Position numbers and translations under genes: made by a program
Assembly: GCA_913009925.1 (NCBI GenBank)
Contig: CAJVWY010000100.1
Location: forward strand, 1-5,235
DNA length: 5,235 bases
Origin: an uncultured bacterium
Lineage (GTDB): Bacteria; Actinomycetota; Thermoleophilia; BMS3ABIN01
Reading direction: 5' to 3'
Part shown: positions 1 to 5,131 of the stretch, piece by piece
Numbering within the stretch: position 1 is the stretch's first letter
Layout of the letters: the number at the start of each line of letters is the position of its first letter
Notes under the pieces: generated by a model
Told to the model about the DNA's origin: nothing
What the model saw: the letters and a program-made list of their open reading frames with translations, nothing else
The model's database searches: none

Positions 1-65
1 TCTCTGATTTTATATCTTCTTTTTTTATTTTTATTTTTATTTTTATTTTTTATTATTTTTTTTTT
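1..65. other. Low-complexity T-rich tail, sequencing noise
   Basis: This stretch is almost pure T broken by single A residues, ending in an unbroken T run at 56-65 directly outside the adapter. Read on the minus strand it is poly-A followed by degenerate sequence. That is what an Illumina read gives when it runs past the end of the P7 adapter. It is very different in composition from the GC-rich insert that starts at 132. No gene or regulatory function should be assigned to it. Confidence 0.9.
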
Positions 66-131
66 CAAGCAGAAGACGGCATACGAGATAAAGGAATGTG
101 ACTGGAGTTCAGACGTGTGCTCTTCCGATCT
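66..131 (-). other. Illumina TruSeq P7 indexed adapter (contamination)
   Basis: The sequence has three parts. Positions 66-89 are the P7 flow-cell primer (starts CAAGCAGAAGACGGC). Positions 90-97 are the index AAAGGAAT. Positions 98-131 are the read-2 primer side, ending GCTCTTCCGATCT. Read on the minus strand, the index is ATTCCTTT, which I recognise as TruSeq LT index 27 plus its two trailing bases. The exact insert junction is uncertain by one base, because T131 corresponds to the A-tail used in ligation. The adapter cuts into trpC and supplies a false C-terminus to it. Confidence 0.98.
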
Positions 132-513
132 CCTCCCTTAACTGGTATTCATCGATAATAAAGTCCTTCCTCAGCAGGGGCAGGGTGCAGGCGGCCCGTG
201 CCTGCTCCAGGTCGGAGAGCCTCCCCTTGAAATAACGCTCCTCGGTGAGAATGGAGACGGCGGCGGCACCACCTGCCTCGTAATCCGCGGCCATGCCGCC
301 GGCGTCCAGGTCCGGCCGGATATCACCCCTGGACGGTGAAGCCCTCTTGATCTCGGCTATAAGCGACATGCCCGGCTGCGCCAGAGCGCCCCTGAACCGC
401 TCTCCCCCGGGCCTTGACGCCGGCCATTCCAGCGCCGCTTCCGGAACCCTCTCCTTGCGGGCGGACAGCTCCTCCCGGGTGGACTGAAGGATCCTGTCTA
501 GGAATTGGGACAA
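132..513 (-). CDS. trpC: Indole-3-glycerol phosphate synthase, N-terminal half (partial)
   Basis: TrpC converts the carboxyphenylamino deoxyribulose phosphate made by TrpF into indole-3-glycerol phosphate, in the cytoplasm. About 127 genuine residues remain of a family length near 260. The diagnostic stretch IAEIKRASPSRG is at residues 52-63, with E54 and K56 matching catalytic Glu and Lys of the family. LRKDFI at 114-119 carries the third catalytic residue, K116. The later barrel strands are missing. The start is TTG at 513-511; no ATG or GTG lies in a suitable place, and MSQFLDRIL fits the family N-terminus. It begins 1 nt after the trpD stop. The open frame continues into the adapter to a stop at 109-111, giving a false tail IGRAHV that is not biology. 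The gene is truncated by the contig end, not shown to be broken in the genome. Confidence 0.95.
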
Positions 514-514
514 A

Positions 515-522
515 TCACCCCT
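515..522 (-). promoter_or_regulatory. Ribosome binding site of trpC overlapping the trpD stop
   Basis: On the minus strand AGGGGTGA runs into the TTG start one base later. It resembles the extended anti-16S match AGGAGGTGA, with the trpD TGA stop forming part of the site. The spacing to TTG is short (about 4 nt after the GG core). A second purine run, GAGGA at about 526-530, could serve instead. Confidence 0.45.
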
Positions 523-1555
523 GATCCTCGTCCCGGGTCCTGGCGATGAACAGGTTCAGTTTCTCCAGGGCGGCGCCGGAATCGATGCTGTCTGCTGCCT
601 GCGTCACCCCGGCCGCCATGCCCTCGGCGACGCCCACCGTATACAGCGCCGCCCCTGCGTTCAGCAGAACTATATCGCGGCGTACGCCCGTCTCGCCCTG
701 AAGAATGCTTTTGAGGACGTCAGCGTTTTCGGTGGCGGTTCCACCCAGGAGCAGGTCGTTGCCCTCGGACCGCTCCATGCCGAAGTCCTCAGGCTTGATG
801 GTGTATGTCTTAATGTCCTCCGCCCCGGTCACCTCAGCCACGTCCGTGGGCCCGGATATGGAGATCTCGTCCAGTCCGTCATGGCCGTGCACCACCATGG
901 CCCGGCGGCAGCCCAGCTGCCTGAGGGCCTCGGCGATGATCTCCAGGTATGAGCGGTCGGAGACACCTACGAGCTGATAATCGGCACCGGCGGGGTTGGT
1001 CAGCGGCCCCAGGAAATTAAAGATGGTGCGGACGCCCAGCTCCCGGCGCACCGGCACCACGTGCTTCATGGCCTGGTGATGCACCGGCGCGAACATGAAA
1101 CCGATGCCGATCTCGGCGATACACTCCGCCACGGCCCCGGCCGTTAGCTCCAGCCCGGCACCCAGCGCCTCCAGCACATCGGCGCTGCCGCACTGGCTGG
1201 TGGCGCTGCGGTTGCCATGCTTGGCTACGCGCCCTTCGGCGCCAGCCACCACGAAAGCGGCGGTTGTGGAGATATTGAAGGTGTTGGACCGGTCGCCGCC
1301 GGTACCGCAGGTATCCACCAGGCGCACACCGGCGACATCGACCCTCAGCGAGAAACGCCGCATGGTCTTGGCCAGCCCGGTTATCTCGTCCACAGTCTCG
1401 CCCTTGGCCCGGAGGGCGACCAGGAAGCCAGCGGTCTGCACCTCACTGGACTTGCCCGACATTATCTGTTCCAGTACGGACTCCGCCTCGGCGGCGGTCA
1501 GGTCGCCGCCGCCGGCGAGCCGGTCGATGGCGTAGGTCAGTATCTCATTAGGCAT
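515..1555 (-). CDS. trpD: Anthranilate phosphoribosyltransferase
   Basis: TrpD transfers the phosphoribosyl group from PRPP to anthranilate, giving phosphoribosylanthranilate. The chosen ATG gives 346 residues, a usual family length. An N-terminal helical part (SGKSSEVQTAGFLVALRAKGET around 33-54) leads into the nucleoside phosphorylase/transferase fold. Visible motifs are GTGGD at 84-88 and NTFNIST at 91-97 (PRPP pyrophosphate loop), KHGNR at 112-116, the HH pair at 159-160, FLGPLTNP at 181-188, and GLDE at 227-230 with the Asp-Glu pair that binds magnesium. The loop after KHGNR reads SATSQCGSAD where many homologues have a Lys in place of Gln. A GTG at 1573 would add six residues (MWKGKN). 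ATG 1555 is preferred because it has a purine-rich ribosome site 6 nt upstream and a family-like N-terminus. It overlaps the end of trpG by 8 nt. Confidence 0.97.
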   Translation of the reverse strand: MPNEILTYAIDRLAGGGDLTAAEAESVLEQIMSGKSSEVQTAGFLVALRAKGETVDEITGLAKTMRRFSLRVDVAGVRLVDTCGTGGDRSNTFNISTTAAFVVAGAEGRVAKHGNRSATSQCGSADVLEALGAGLELTAGAVAECIAEIGIGFMFAPVHHQAMKHVVPVRRELGVRTIFNFLGPLTNPAGADYQLVGVSDRSYLEIIAEALRQLGCRRAMVVHGHDGLDEISISGPTDVAEVTGAEDIKTYTIKPEDFGMERSEGNDLLLGGTATENADVLKSILQGETGVRRDIVLLNAGAALYTVGVAEGMAAGVTQAADSIDSGAALEKLNLFIARTRDEDQG

Positions 1556-2144
1556 GTTCTTCCCCTTCCACACTCATGCCCAGAAAGTTTCCCAGAATCT
1601 GTTTGCCGGTTTCGGTAAGGATGCTCTCCGGATGAAACTGCACCCCTTCCAGGGCCGGCAGCGTACGATGGCGCACACCCATGACCACGTCATCGCCGGT
1701 CCAGGCGGAAAGTTCCAGCTCCTCCGGGATCGGCATCGTTGCCACCAGCGAATGGTAGCGGGTGGCGATCAGCGGGTTCTCCACGCCGGCGAAGATGGTC
1801 CGCCCGTCGTGGAACACCTCGGAAGCCTTGCCGTGCACCGGCGCGTCCCCCCGGACTATATCGCCGCCGAACACCTGGCAGATGGACTGGTGACCCAGGC
1901 AGACGCCCAGGATGGGCACCTTGCCGGCCAGTTCCCTGACCACATCCATGGAGATGCCCGCCTCGTTGGGAGTGCAGGGACCGGGCGATATGACTATATG
2001 GCTCGCGCCCCTCTCACCGACCTCCGCGGGCGTGATGCTGTCGTTGCGGTGGACCTCTACCTCCGCGCCCAGCTCGCCCAGGTACTGGACCAGGTTATAT
2101 GTGAAAGAATCATAATTGTCAACTATCAATACCCTGGCGCCCAT
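1548..2144 (-). CDS. trpG: Anthranilate synthase glutamine amidotransferase subunit
   Basis: TrpG hydrolyses glutamine and channels ammonia to TrpE for anthranilate synthesis. The protein is a complete class I amidotransferase of 198 residues. It opens with VLIVDNYDSFTYNLVQYL (5-22), the usual TrpG/PabA start. The oxyanion region is SPGPCTPNEAG (53-63). The nucleophile is C82 in GVCLGHQ (80-86), and the rest of the triad is H171 and E173 in QFHPES (169-174). The ATG at 2144 follows the trpE TAA stop with no gap, and a GGAGGA ribosome site sits at 2155-2160, inside trpE, about 10 nt upstream. TrpG and PabA are nearly indistinguishable by sequence. Position beside trpE settles the main role, but it could also serve a PabB enzyme for folate synthesis. 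It is free-standing, not fused to trpE or trpD. Confidence 0.97.
   Translation of the reverse strand: MGARVLIVDNYDSFTYNLVQYLGELGAEVEVHRNDSITPAEVGERGASHIVISPGPCTPNEAGISMDVVRELAGKVPILGVCLGHQSICQVFGGDIVRGDAPVHGKASEVFHDGRTIFAGVENPLIATRYHSLVATMPIPEELELSAWTGDDVVMGVRHRTLPALEGVQFHPESILTETGKQILGNFLGMSVEGEEHA
1559..1569 (-). promoter_or_regulatory. Ribosome binding site of trpD, inside trpG
   Basis: On the minus strand this reads GGAAGGGGAAG. Its AGGGG core is 6 nt before ATG 1555. It overlaps the region that would be coding if GTG 1573 were the start, so it argues for the internal ATG and a 346-residue TrpD. Confidence 0.65.
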
Positions 2145-3668
2145 TTACTGCCAATCCTCCTGCGCCTGAGCCAGCTCAATGGCCGCGAACATGGCCCTGG
2201 CCTTGTTGCAGGTCTCTTCGTATTCATTGGCCGGCACTGAGTCGGCGACCACCCCGCCTCCGGCCTGGACATAAGCCGTACCGTCCTTGACCAGTATGGT
2301 GCGGATGCAGATACAGGTGTCCAGCTCTCCGTTATAGCTGAGATACCCGATGGCTCCGGCGTACGGGCCCCGCTTGGTGGGCTCCAGTTCATCGATGATC
2401 TCCATGGAACGTATCTTGGGGGCGCCGGTAACCGTACCCGCCGGGAAAGCCGCTTTGAGGGCGTCCGTCGCCTTCAGCCCCTCGCGCAGCTTGCCCACCA
2501 CCACGGAGACGATATGCATCACATGCGAATAATACTCGATGCGCATCAGGTCCACCACTTCCACCGTTCCCGGTTCGCAGACCCGGCCCAGATCATTGCG
2601 GCCCAGGTCTACCAGCATGATGTGTTCCGCCCGCTCCTTGGCGTCGGCCAGCAGGTCATCCGCCAGACGCTTGTCCTCATCCGGGGCCGCCCCCCGGGGG
2701 CGGGTGCCGGCGATAGGCCTGGTCTCCACCCAGCCGCGGTTCACCTTGATCAGGGGCTCCGGCGATGAGCCCACCAGAGCAAAATCTTTAAAACCGATAT
2801 AATACATATAGGGAGATGGATTGACGGTCCTCAGGCCACGGTAGATGCCGAAGGGCGAGATATCCACCTTGAGATTGAAGCGCTGCGACGGTACGGTCTG
2901 GAAGGTGTCGCCGGCGTATATGTACTCCTTGACCCGGTCCACCACCGCCTCGAATTGCTCCCGTCGGAAGTTGGACACCGGCTCCTCCATTACCCGCTGC
3001 CGGTGCTGCCCGTGACGGGAGAGCGGCGCGTTCAACAGCTCCTTCAGAGTACGCACGCGGTTGCAGGCCGTCTCATAGGATTCTTCCAGATCCACACCCT
3101 CCTCCATGAACACGTTGGCCAGCAGCAGAATGGCGTGTTTCAGATGGTCGAAGATGACGATGGAATCGGAGACCATGAAAGCCATGTCCGGTATATCCAG
3201 CTCATCAGGGTTGGGCGGCGGCAGCTCCTCTATCCAGCGCGCCAGGTCGTAACCGAAATAACCCACGGCTCCACCGATAAAGGGCGGCAGCTCCTCCAGC
3301 TCCGGCGCCCGGTACCGCGACATGAACTGCTCGATGGCCCCAAAGGGATCATCGCTGGCAACCACCGTCTGCGAATCACCGTCGCGGATGGTCAGCTCAC
3401 CATCGCGGAAGGTGATAATAGCCCTGGGGTCGCACCCGATGAATGAATACCTGCCGATGCGCTCTCCCTGCTCGGCGCTCTCCAGCAGGAAGGAATCCTG
3501 CCGCGGCCCCAGTTTCAGGAAGGCTGAAACGGGGGTCTCCAGGTCGGAGATATAACTGTGGTAAACAGGTATGAAGTTATACCCCTGCCGGCCCAGGCTG
3601 CGTACCTCTTCCAGGGAAGGATGAATCTCGAGGCCCGGGACGCCGGCATTGGCCTCGTTCATTTCCAT
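2145..3668 (-). CDS. trpE: Anthranilate synthase component I
   Basis: TrpE aminates chorismate and removes pyruvate to give anthranilate, using ammonia from TrpG. It is complete at 507 residues, a standard length. The N-terminal domain has LLES at 61-64 and ERIGRYSFIG at 69-78. Together with NPSPYMYY at 283-290 these form the region that binds tryptophan in feedback-regulated TrpE enzymes, so allosteric inhibition is likely. The chorismate-binding domain spans about 235-500: SSPEPL at 301-306, ETRPIAGTRPRG at 315-326, the EHIMLVDLGRND segment with H349, GTVTGAPK at 411-418, and GGGVVADS at 470-477. The stretch TFQTVPSQRF (255-264) has Pro before SQR where many family members have Leu or Val. 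ATG 3668 is chosen over ATG 3662 because of ribosome-site spacing. The gene overlaps hisIE by 10 nt and has no leader of its own. Confidence 0.98.
   Translation of the reverse strand: MEMNEANAGVPGLEIHPSLEEVRSLGRQGYNFIPVYHSYISDLETPVSAFLKLGPRQDSFLLESAEQGERIGRYSFIGCDPRAIITFRDGELTIRDGDSQTVVASDDPFGAIEQFMSRYRAPELEELPPFIGGAVGYFGYDLARWIEELPPPNPDELDIPDMAFMVSDSIVIFDHLKHAILLLANVFMEEGVDLEESYETACNRVRTLKELLNAPLSRHGQHRQRVMEEPVSNFRREQFEAVVDRVKEYIYAGDTFQTVPSQRFNLKVDISPFGIYRGLRTVNPSPYMYYIGFKDFALVGSSPEPLIKVNRGWVETRPIAGTRPRGAAPDEDKRLADDLLADAKERAEHIMLVDLGRNDLGRVCEPGTVEVVDLMRIEYYSHVMHIVSVVVGKLREGLKATDALKAAFPAGTVTGAPKIRSMEIIDELEPTKRGPYAGAIGYLSYNGELDTCICIRTILVKDGTAYVQAGGGVVADSVPANEYEETCNKARAMFAAIELAQAQEDWQ
2155..2160 (-). 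promoter_or_regulatory. Ribosome binding site of trpG, inside trpE
   Basis: On the minus strand this reads GGAGGA, with a 10 nt spacer to ATG 2144. It lies in the codons for the TrpE C-terminus (EDWQ). It supports coupled, roughly equal translation of the two anthranilate synthase subunits. Confidence 0.75.
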
Positions 3669-4288
3669 CGTTTAAGAAGCTCCTCCAGCACATCGGTAAG
3701 GGTGACGTCCGCCTGGGCCAGCAACACCGAGACGTGGTAGAAAAGATCCGCGGCCTCACAGGTCACCTCCTCCCTGTCGCCACCCTTGGCGGCCACGATC
3801 AATTCGGAGGACTCCTCTCCCACCTTCTTGAGGATGGTATCAGTGCCCGCTTCGAACAGGCTGGTGGTGTAGGAACCCGGCGGCATCAAACGCTGGCGCT
3901 GCTTCACCAGTTCAAACAGCCGGGAGAGCGCCTCGAAGGCCGCCGGCCGCAGCTCTCCCCCATCCAGCGCTCGGTGGAAGCAGGTATGCTCGCCCGTATG
4001 GCACGCAGGCCCCCGCTGTTCCACCAGGAGCAGCAGGCAGTCGAGATCGCAGTCGTAGCGGATGCTTTTCACGAACTGGAAATGGCCGCTGGTTTCTCCC
4101 TTATTCCACAGCTGCTGCCGTGAACGGCTCCAGAACCATGTACGACCGGTATTGAGGGTATTGTCCAGGGCCTCGCGGTTCATGAAGGCCTGCATCAGGA
4201 CTTCACCGGTGTACCAGTCCTGTACGATAGCGGGAAGCAAGCCGCGGTCATCGAAGGTCAGGTCCGGGATGGAAGTTTGATCTGGCAT
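3659..4288 (-). CDS. hisIE: Bifunctional phosphoribosyl-AMP cyclohydrolase / phosphoribosyl-ATP pyrophosphatase
   Basis: HisIE performs histidine steps 2 and 3: the HisE domain hydrolyses phosphoribosyl-ATP to phosphoribosyl-AMP, and the HisI domain opens the purine ring to give ProFAR. The HisI domain covers about 1-108, with VLMQAFMNREAL (30-41), SRSRQQLWNKGETSGH (54-69), the metal-binding D79, D81 and D83 in DCDLD, and the zinc-type cysteines C80, C96 and C103 (ACHTGEHTC). The HisE domain covers about 118-209, with KKVGEESSEL (154-163) and EAADLFYH (178-185), the acidic pyrophosphohydrolase motif. At 209 residues it matches full-length fused HisIE enzymes. The ATG at 4288 is the only usable start: upstream in-frame codons contain no ATG, GTG or TTG. 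No good ribosome site precedes it. It lies 29 nt after deoC and overlaps trpE. Confidence 0.97.
   Translation of the reverse strand: MPDQTSIPDLTFDDRGLLPAIVQDWYTGEVLMQAFMNREALDNTLNTGRTWFWSRSRQQLWNKGETSGHFQFVKSIRYDCDLDCLLLLVEQRGPACHTGEHTCFHRALDGGELRPAAFEALSRLFELVKQRQRLMPPGSYTTSLFEAGTDTILKKVGEESSELIVAAKGGDREEVTCEAADLFYHVSVLLAQADVTLTDVLEELLKRWK
3680..3686 (-). promoter_or_regulatory. Ribosome binding site of trpE, inside hisIE
   Basis: On the minus strand this reads GGAGGAG, within the last codons of hisIE. The spacer is 11 nt to ATG 3668 and 17 nt to the second ATG at 3662. The shorter spacing supports 3668 as the trpE start. The second ATG overlaps the hisIE stop as ATGA, a common coupling layout, so some initiation there cannot be excluded. 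Confidence 0.7.
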
Positions 4289-4303
4289 GGATATCAGGTT
4301 GCC

Positions 4304-4318
4304 GGCGGCAGGCCCGCC
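4304..4318 (-). other. GC hairpin in the deoC-hisIE gap
   Basis: On the transcribed strand, GGCGG (4318-4314) and CCGCC (4308-4304) are perfect complements around a 5 nt loop. No U tract follows, so it is not an intrinsic terminator. It occupies the only real intergenic gap in the cluster and begins at the last base of the deoC stop codon. An AAGGAG at 4324-4329, inside the deoC end, is 35 nt from the hisIE ATG, or about 20 nt if the stem folds. A chance GC-rich pairing is quite possible. Confidence 0.35.
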
Positions 4319-5022
4319 TATTTCTCCTTTTCCTGTGAGAATTCTTTCATTATGTCCACGGCGTGGCTGCTCCCCAGCCTGGCGGCGCCGGCGTTAATCA
4401 TGGTCTCGGCGTCCTCGGCGGTGACGATACCGCCGGCCGCCTTGACGCCCAGGTCCTCAGACAGCTCATCACGGAGTAGTTCCACCTCGGGGACCGTAGC
4501 TCCCATGGGGCCGAAACCGGTCGATGTCTTGACGAAGTCGGCACCACCGTCCTCGATCATGCGGGCGGCCAGGCGCAACAGCTTGGGGTCGAGGTAACAG
4601 GCCTCGATGATGACCTTGACCAGCACCAGTCCTTTGCCGACGTTGACGCTCTTCATACGCACGGCACGTACCACCGACGTCACCTCGTCACGCACCAGGC
4701 GGAAATTGCCCGACAGCATGGCGCCGATATTGATTACGAACTCCACTTCGTCGGCGCCGATGCCTACGGCATTCTCCGCCGCCCTCACTTTGGTACGGGT
4801 GGTGTCGGCGCCGAAGGGGAAGGAGAGTACGGTGCAGACCTTGGAGTCCTTTCCCTTCAGGAGGCTGGCCGCCAGCGGCACCCATGTGGGGAAGATGCAC
4901 ACGGACGCGAAGTGGTGTTCCGCCGCCTCGTCGCACAGCTGTTCGATGTCGGTTCGGGTCGCGTCAGGTCTAAGCAGTGTGTGGTCGATGGTTTTGGCCA
5001 GTTCTTCTATTCTTAACGCCAT
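4318..5022 (-). CDS. deoC: Deoxyribose-phosphate aldolase (DERA)
   Basis: DeoC reversibly cleaves 2-deoxyribose 5-phosphate into glyceraldehyde 3-phosphate and acetaldehyde, a step of deoxynucleoside breakdown in the cytoplasm. The 234-residue TIM barrel has IDHTLLRPDAT (12-22), VCTVLSFPFG (62-71), KVIIE with K136, ADFVKTSTGF with the Schiff-base lysine K165, VKAAGGI with K194, and a GSS phosphate-binding turn at 217-219. The position usually held by the catalytic Asp (the EVD motif; D102 in E. coli) reads ADEVEF, a Glu at 94, so activity may differ from the standard enzyme. A TTG at 5025 is in frame one codon earlier; ATG 5022 is preferred because GGAGG lies 6 nt upstream. It is the first gene seen in the cluster and the only one outside amino-acid synthesis. 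Confidence 0.95.
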   Translation of the reverse strand: MALRIEELAKTIDHTLLRPDATRTDIEQLCDEAAEHHFASVCIFPTWVPLAASLLKGKDSKVCTVLSFPFGADTTRTKVRAAENAVGIGADEVEFVINIGAMLSGNFRLVRDEVTSVVRAVRMKSVNVGKGLVLVKVIIEACYLDPKLLRLAARMIEDGGADFVKTSTGFGPMGATVPEVELLRDELSEDLGVKAAGGIVTAEDAETMINAGAARLGSSHAVDIMKEFSQEKEK

Positions 5023-5065
5023 CAACGGCCTCCGTTCTCACCTGTGGCATTGGATTTGTAATGGA
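5022..5065 (-). other. Remaining genomic sequence upstream of deoC; possible tail of another gene
   Basis: Only 43 nt of genome precede the deoC ATG, too little to show a promoter. One frame is open from the insert edge and reads HYKSNATGENGGR, then a TGA that overlaps the deoC start as TGATG. Another open frame ends earlier (PLQIQCHR then TGA). A stop/start overlap would fit the tight packing downstream, but 13 codons cannot establish a gene, and I recognise no family. Confidence 0.25.
5029..5033 (-). promoter_or_regulatory. Ribosome binding site of deoC
   Basis: On the minus strand this reads GGAGG, with a 6 nt spacer (CCGTTG) before ATG 5022. The spacer to the in-frame TTG at 5025 would be only 3 nt. 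The site therefore favours the ATG and a 234-residue DeoC. Confidence 0.8.
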
Positions 5066-5131
5066 AGATCGGAAGAGCACACGTCTGAACTCCAGTCACA
5101 TTCCTTTATCTCGTATGCCGTCTTCTGCTTG
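5066..5131 (+). other. Illumina TruSeq P7 indexed adapter (contamination)
   Basis: The sequence begins AGATCGGAAGAGCACACG, carries index ATTCCTTT at 5100-5107, and ends with the P7 primer complement TGCCGTCTTCTGCTTG at 5131. It is the exact reverse complement of 66-131, including the index. The first A (5066) is the A-tail position, so the genome ends at 5065 or 5066. It truncates whatever lies upstream of deoC. Confidence 0.98.

Noticed and set aside
1..65. T-rich tract as a terminator U-run, promoter UP element or AT-rich origin
   Set aside because: It lies outside the adapter and is therefore not genomic sequence.
1556..1573. GTG start of trpD at 1573
   Set aside because: It would add MWKGKN, which is not family-like, and would place the start on top of the purine-rich ribosome site that serves ATG 1555.
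1554..2240. Long plus-strand open frame (228 residues) opposite trpG
   Set aside because: Its sequence shows no family resemblance, and it lies antisense to a clear TrpG with an intact catalytic triad; long shadow frames are expected in GC-rich DNA.
2955..3446. Plus-strand open frame of 163 residues opposite trpE
   Set aside because: It is antisense to conserved TrpE coding sequence, with no recognisable motif and no ribosome site that I could support.
4304..4318. Intrinsic terminator between deoC and hisIE
   Set aside because: The stem is only 5 bp and no U tract follows it; the sequence continues AACCTGATATCC into the hisIE start.
4318..5022. DeoC-like protein as an archaeal-type ADH synthase feeding aromatic amino-acid synthesis
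   Set aside because: The motifs IDHTLL, KTSTGF and VKAAGGI are those of deoxyribose-phosphate aldolase; the archaeal aromatic-pathway aldolase belongs to a different (DhnA/FbaB-type) family.
66..5131. Perfect 66 bp terminal inverted repeats flanking the cluster, as in a transposon or linear element
   Set aside because: The repeats are the Illumina P7 adapter with its index in opposite orientations, followed by poly-A; no transposase or target duplication is present.
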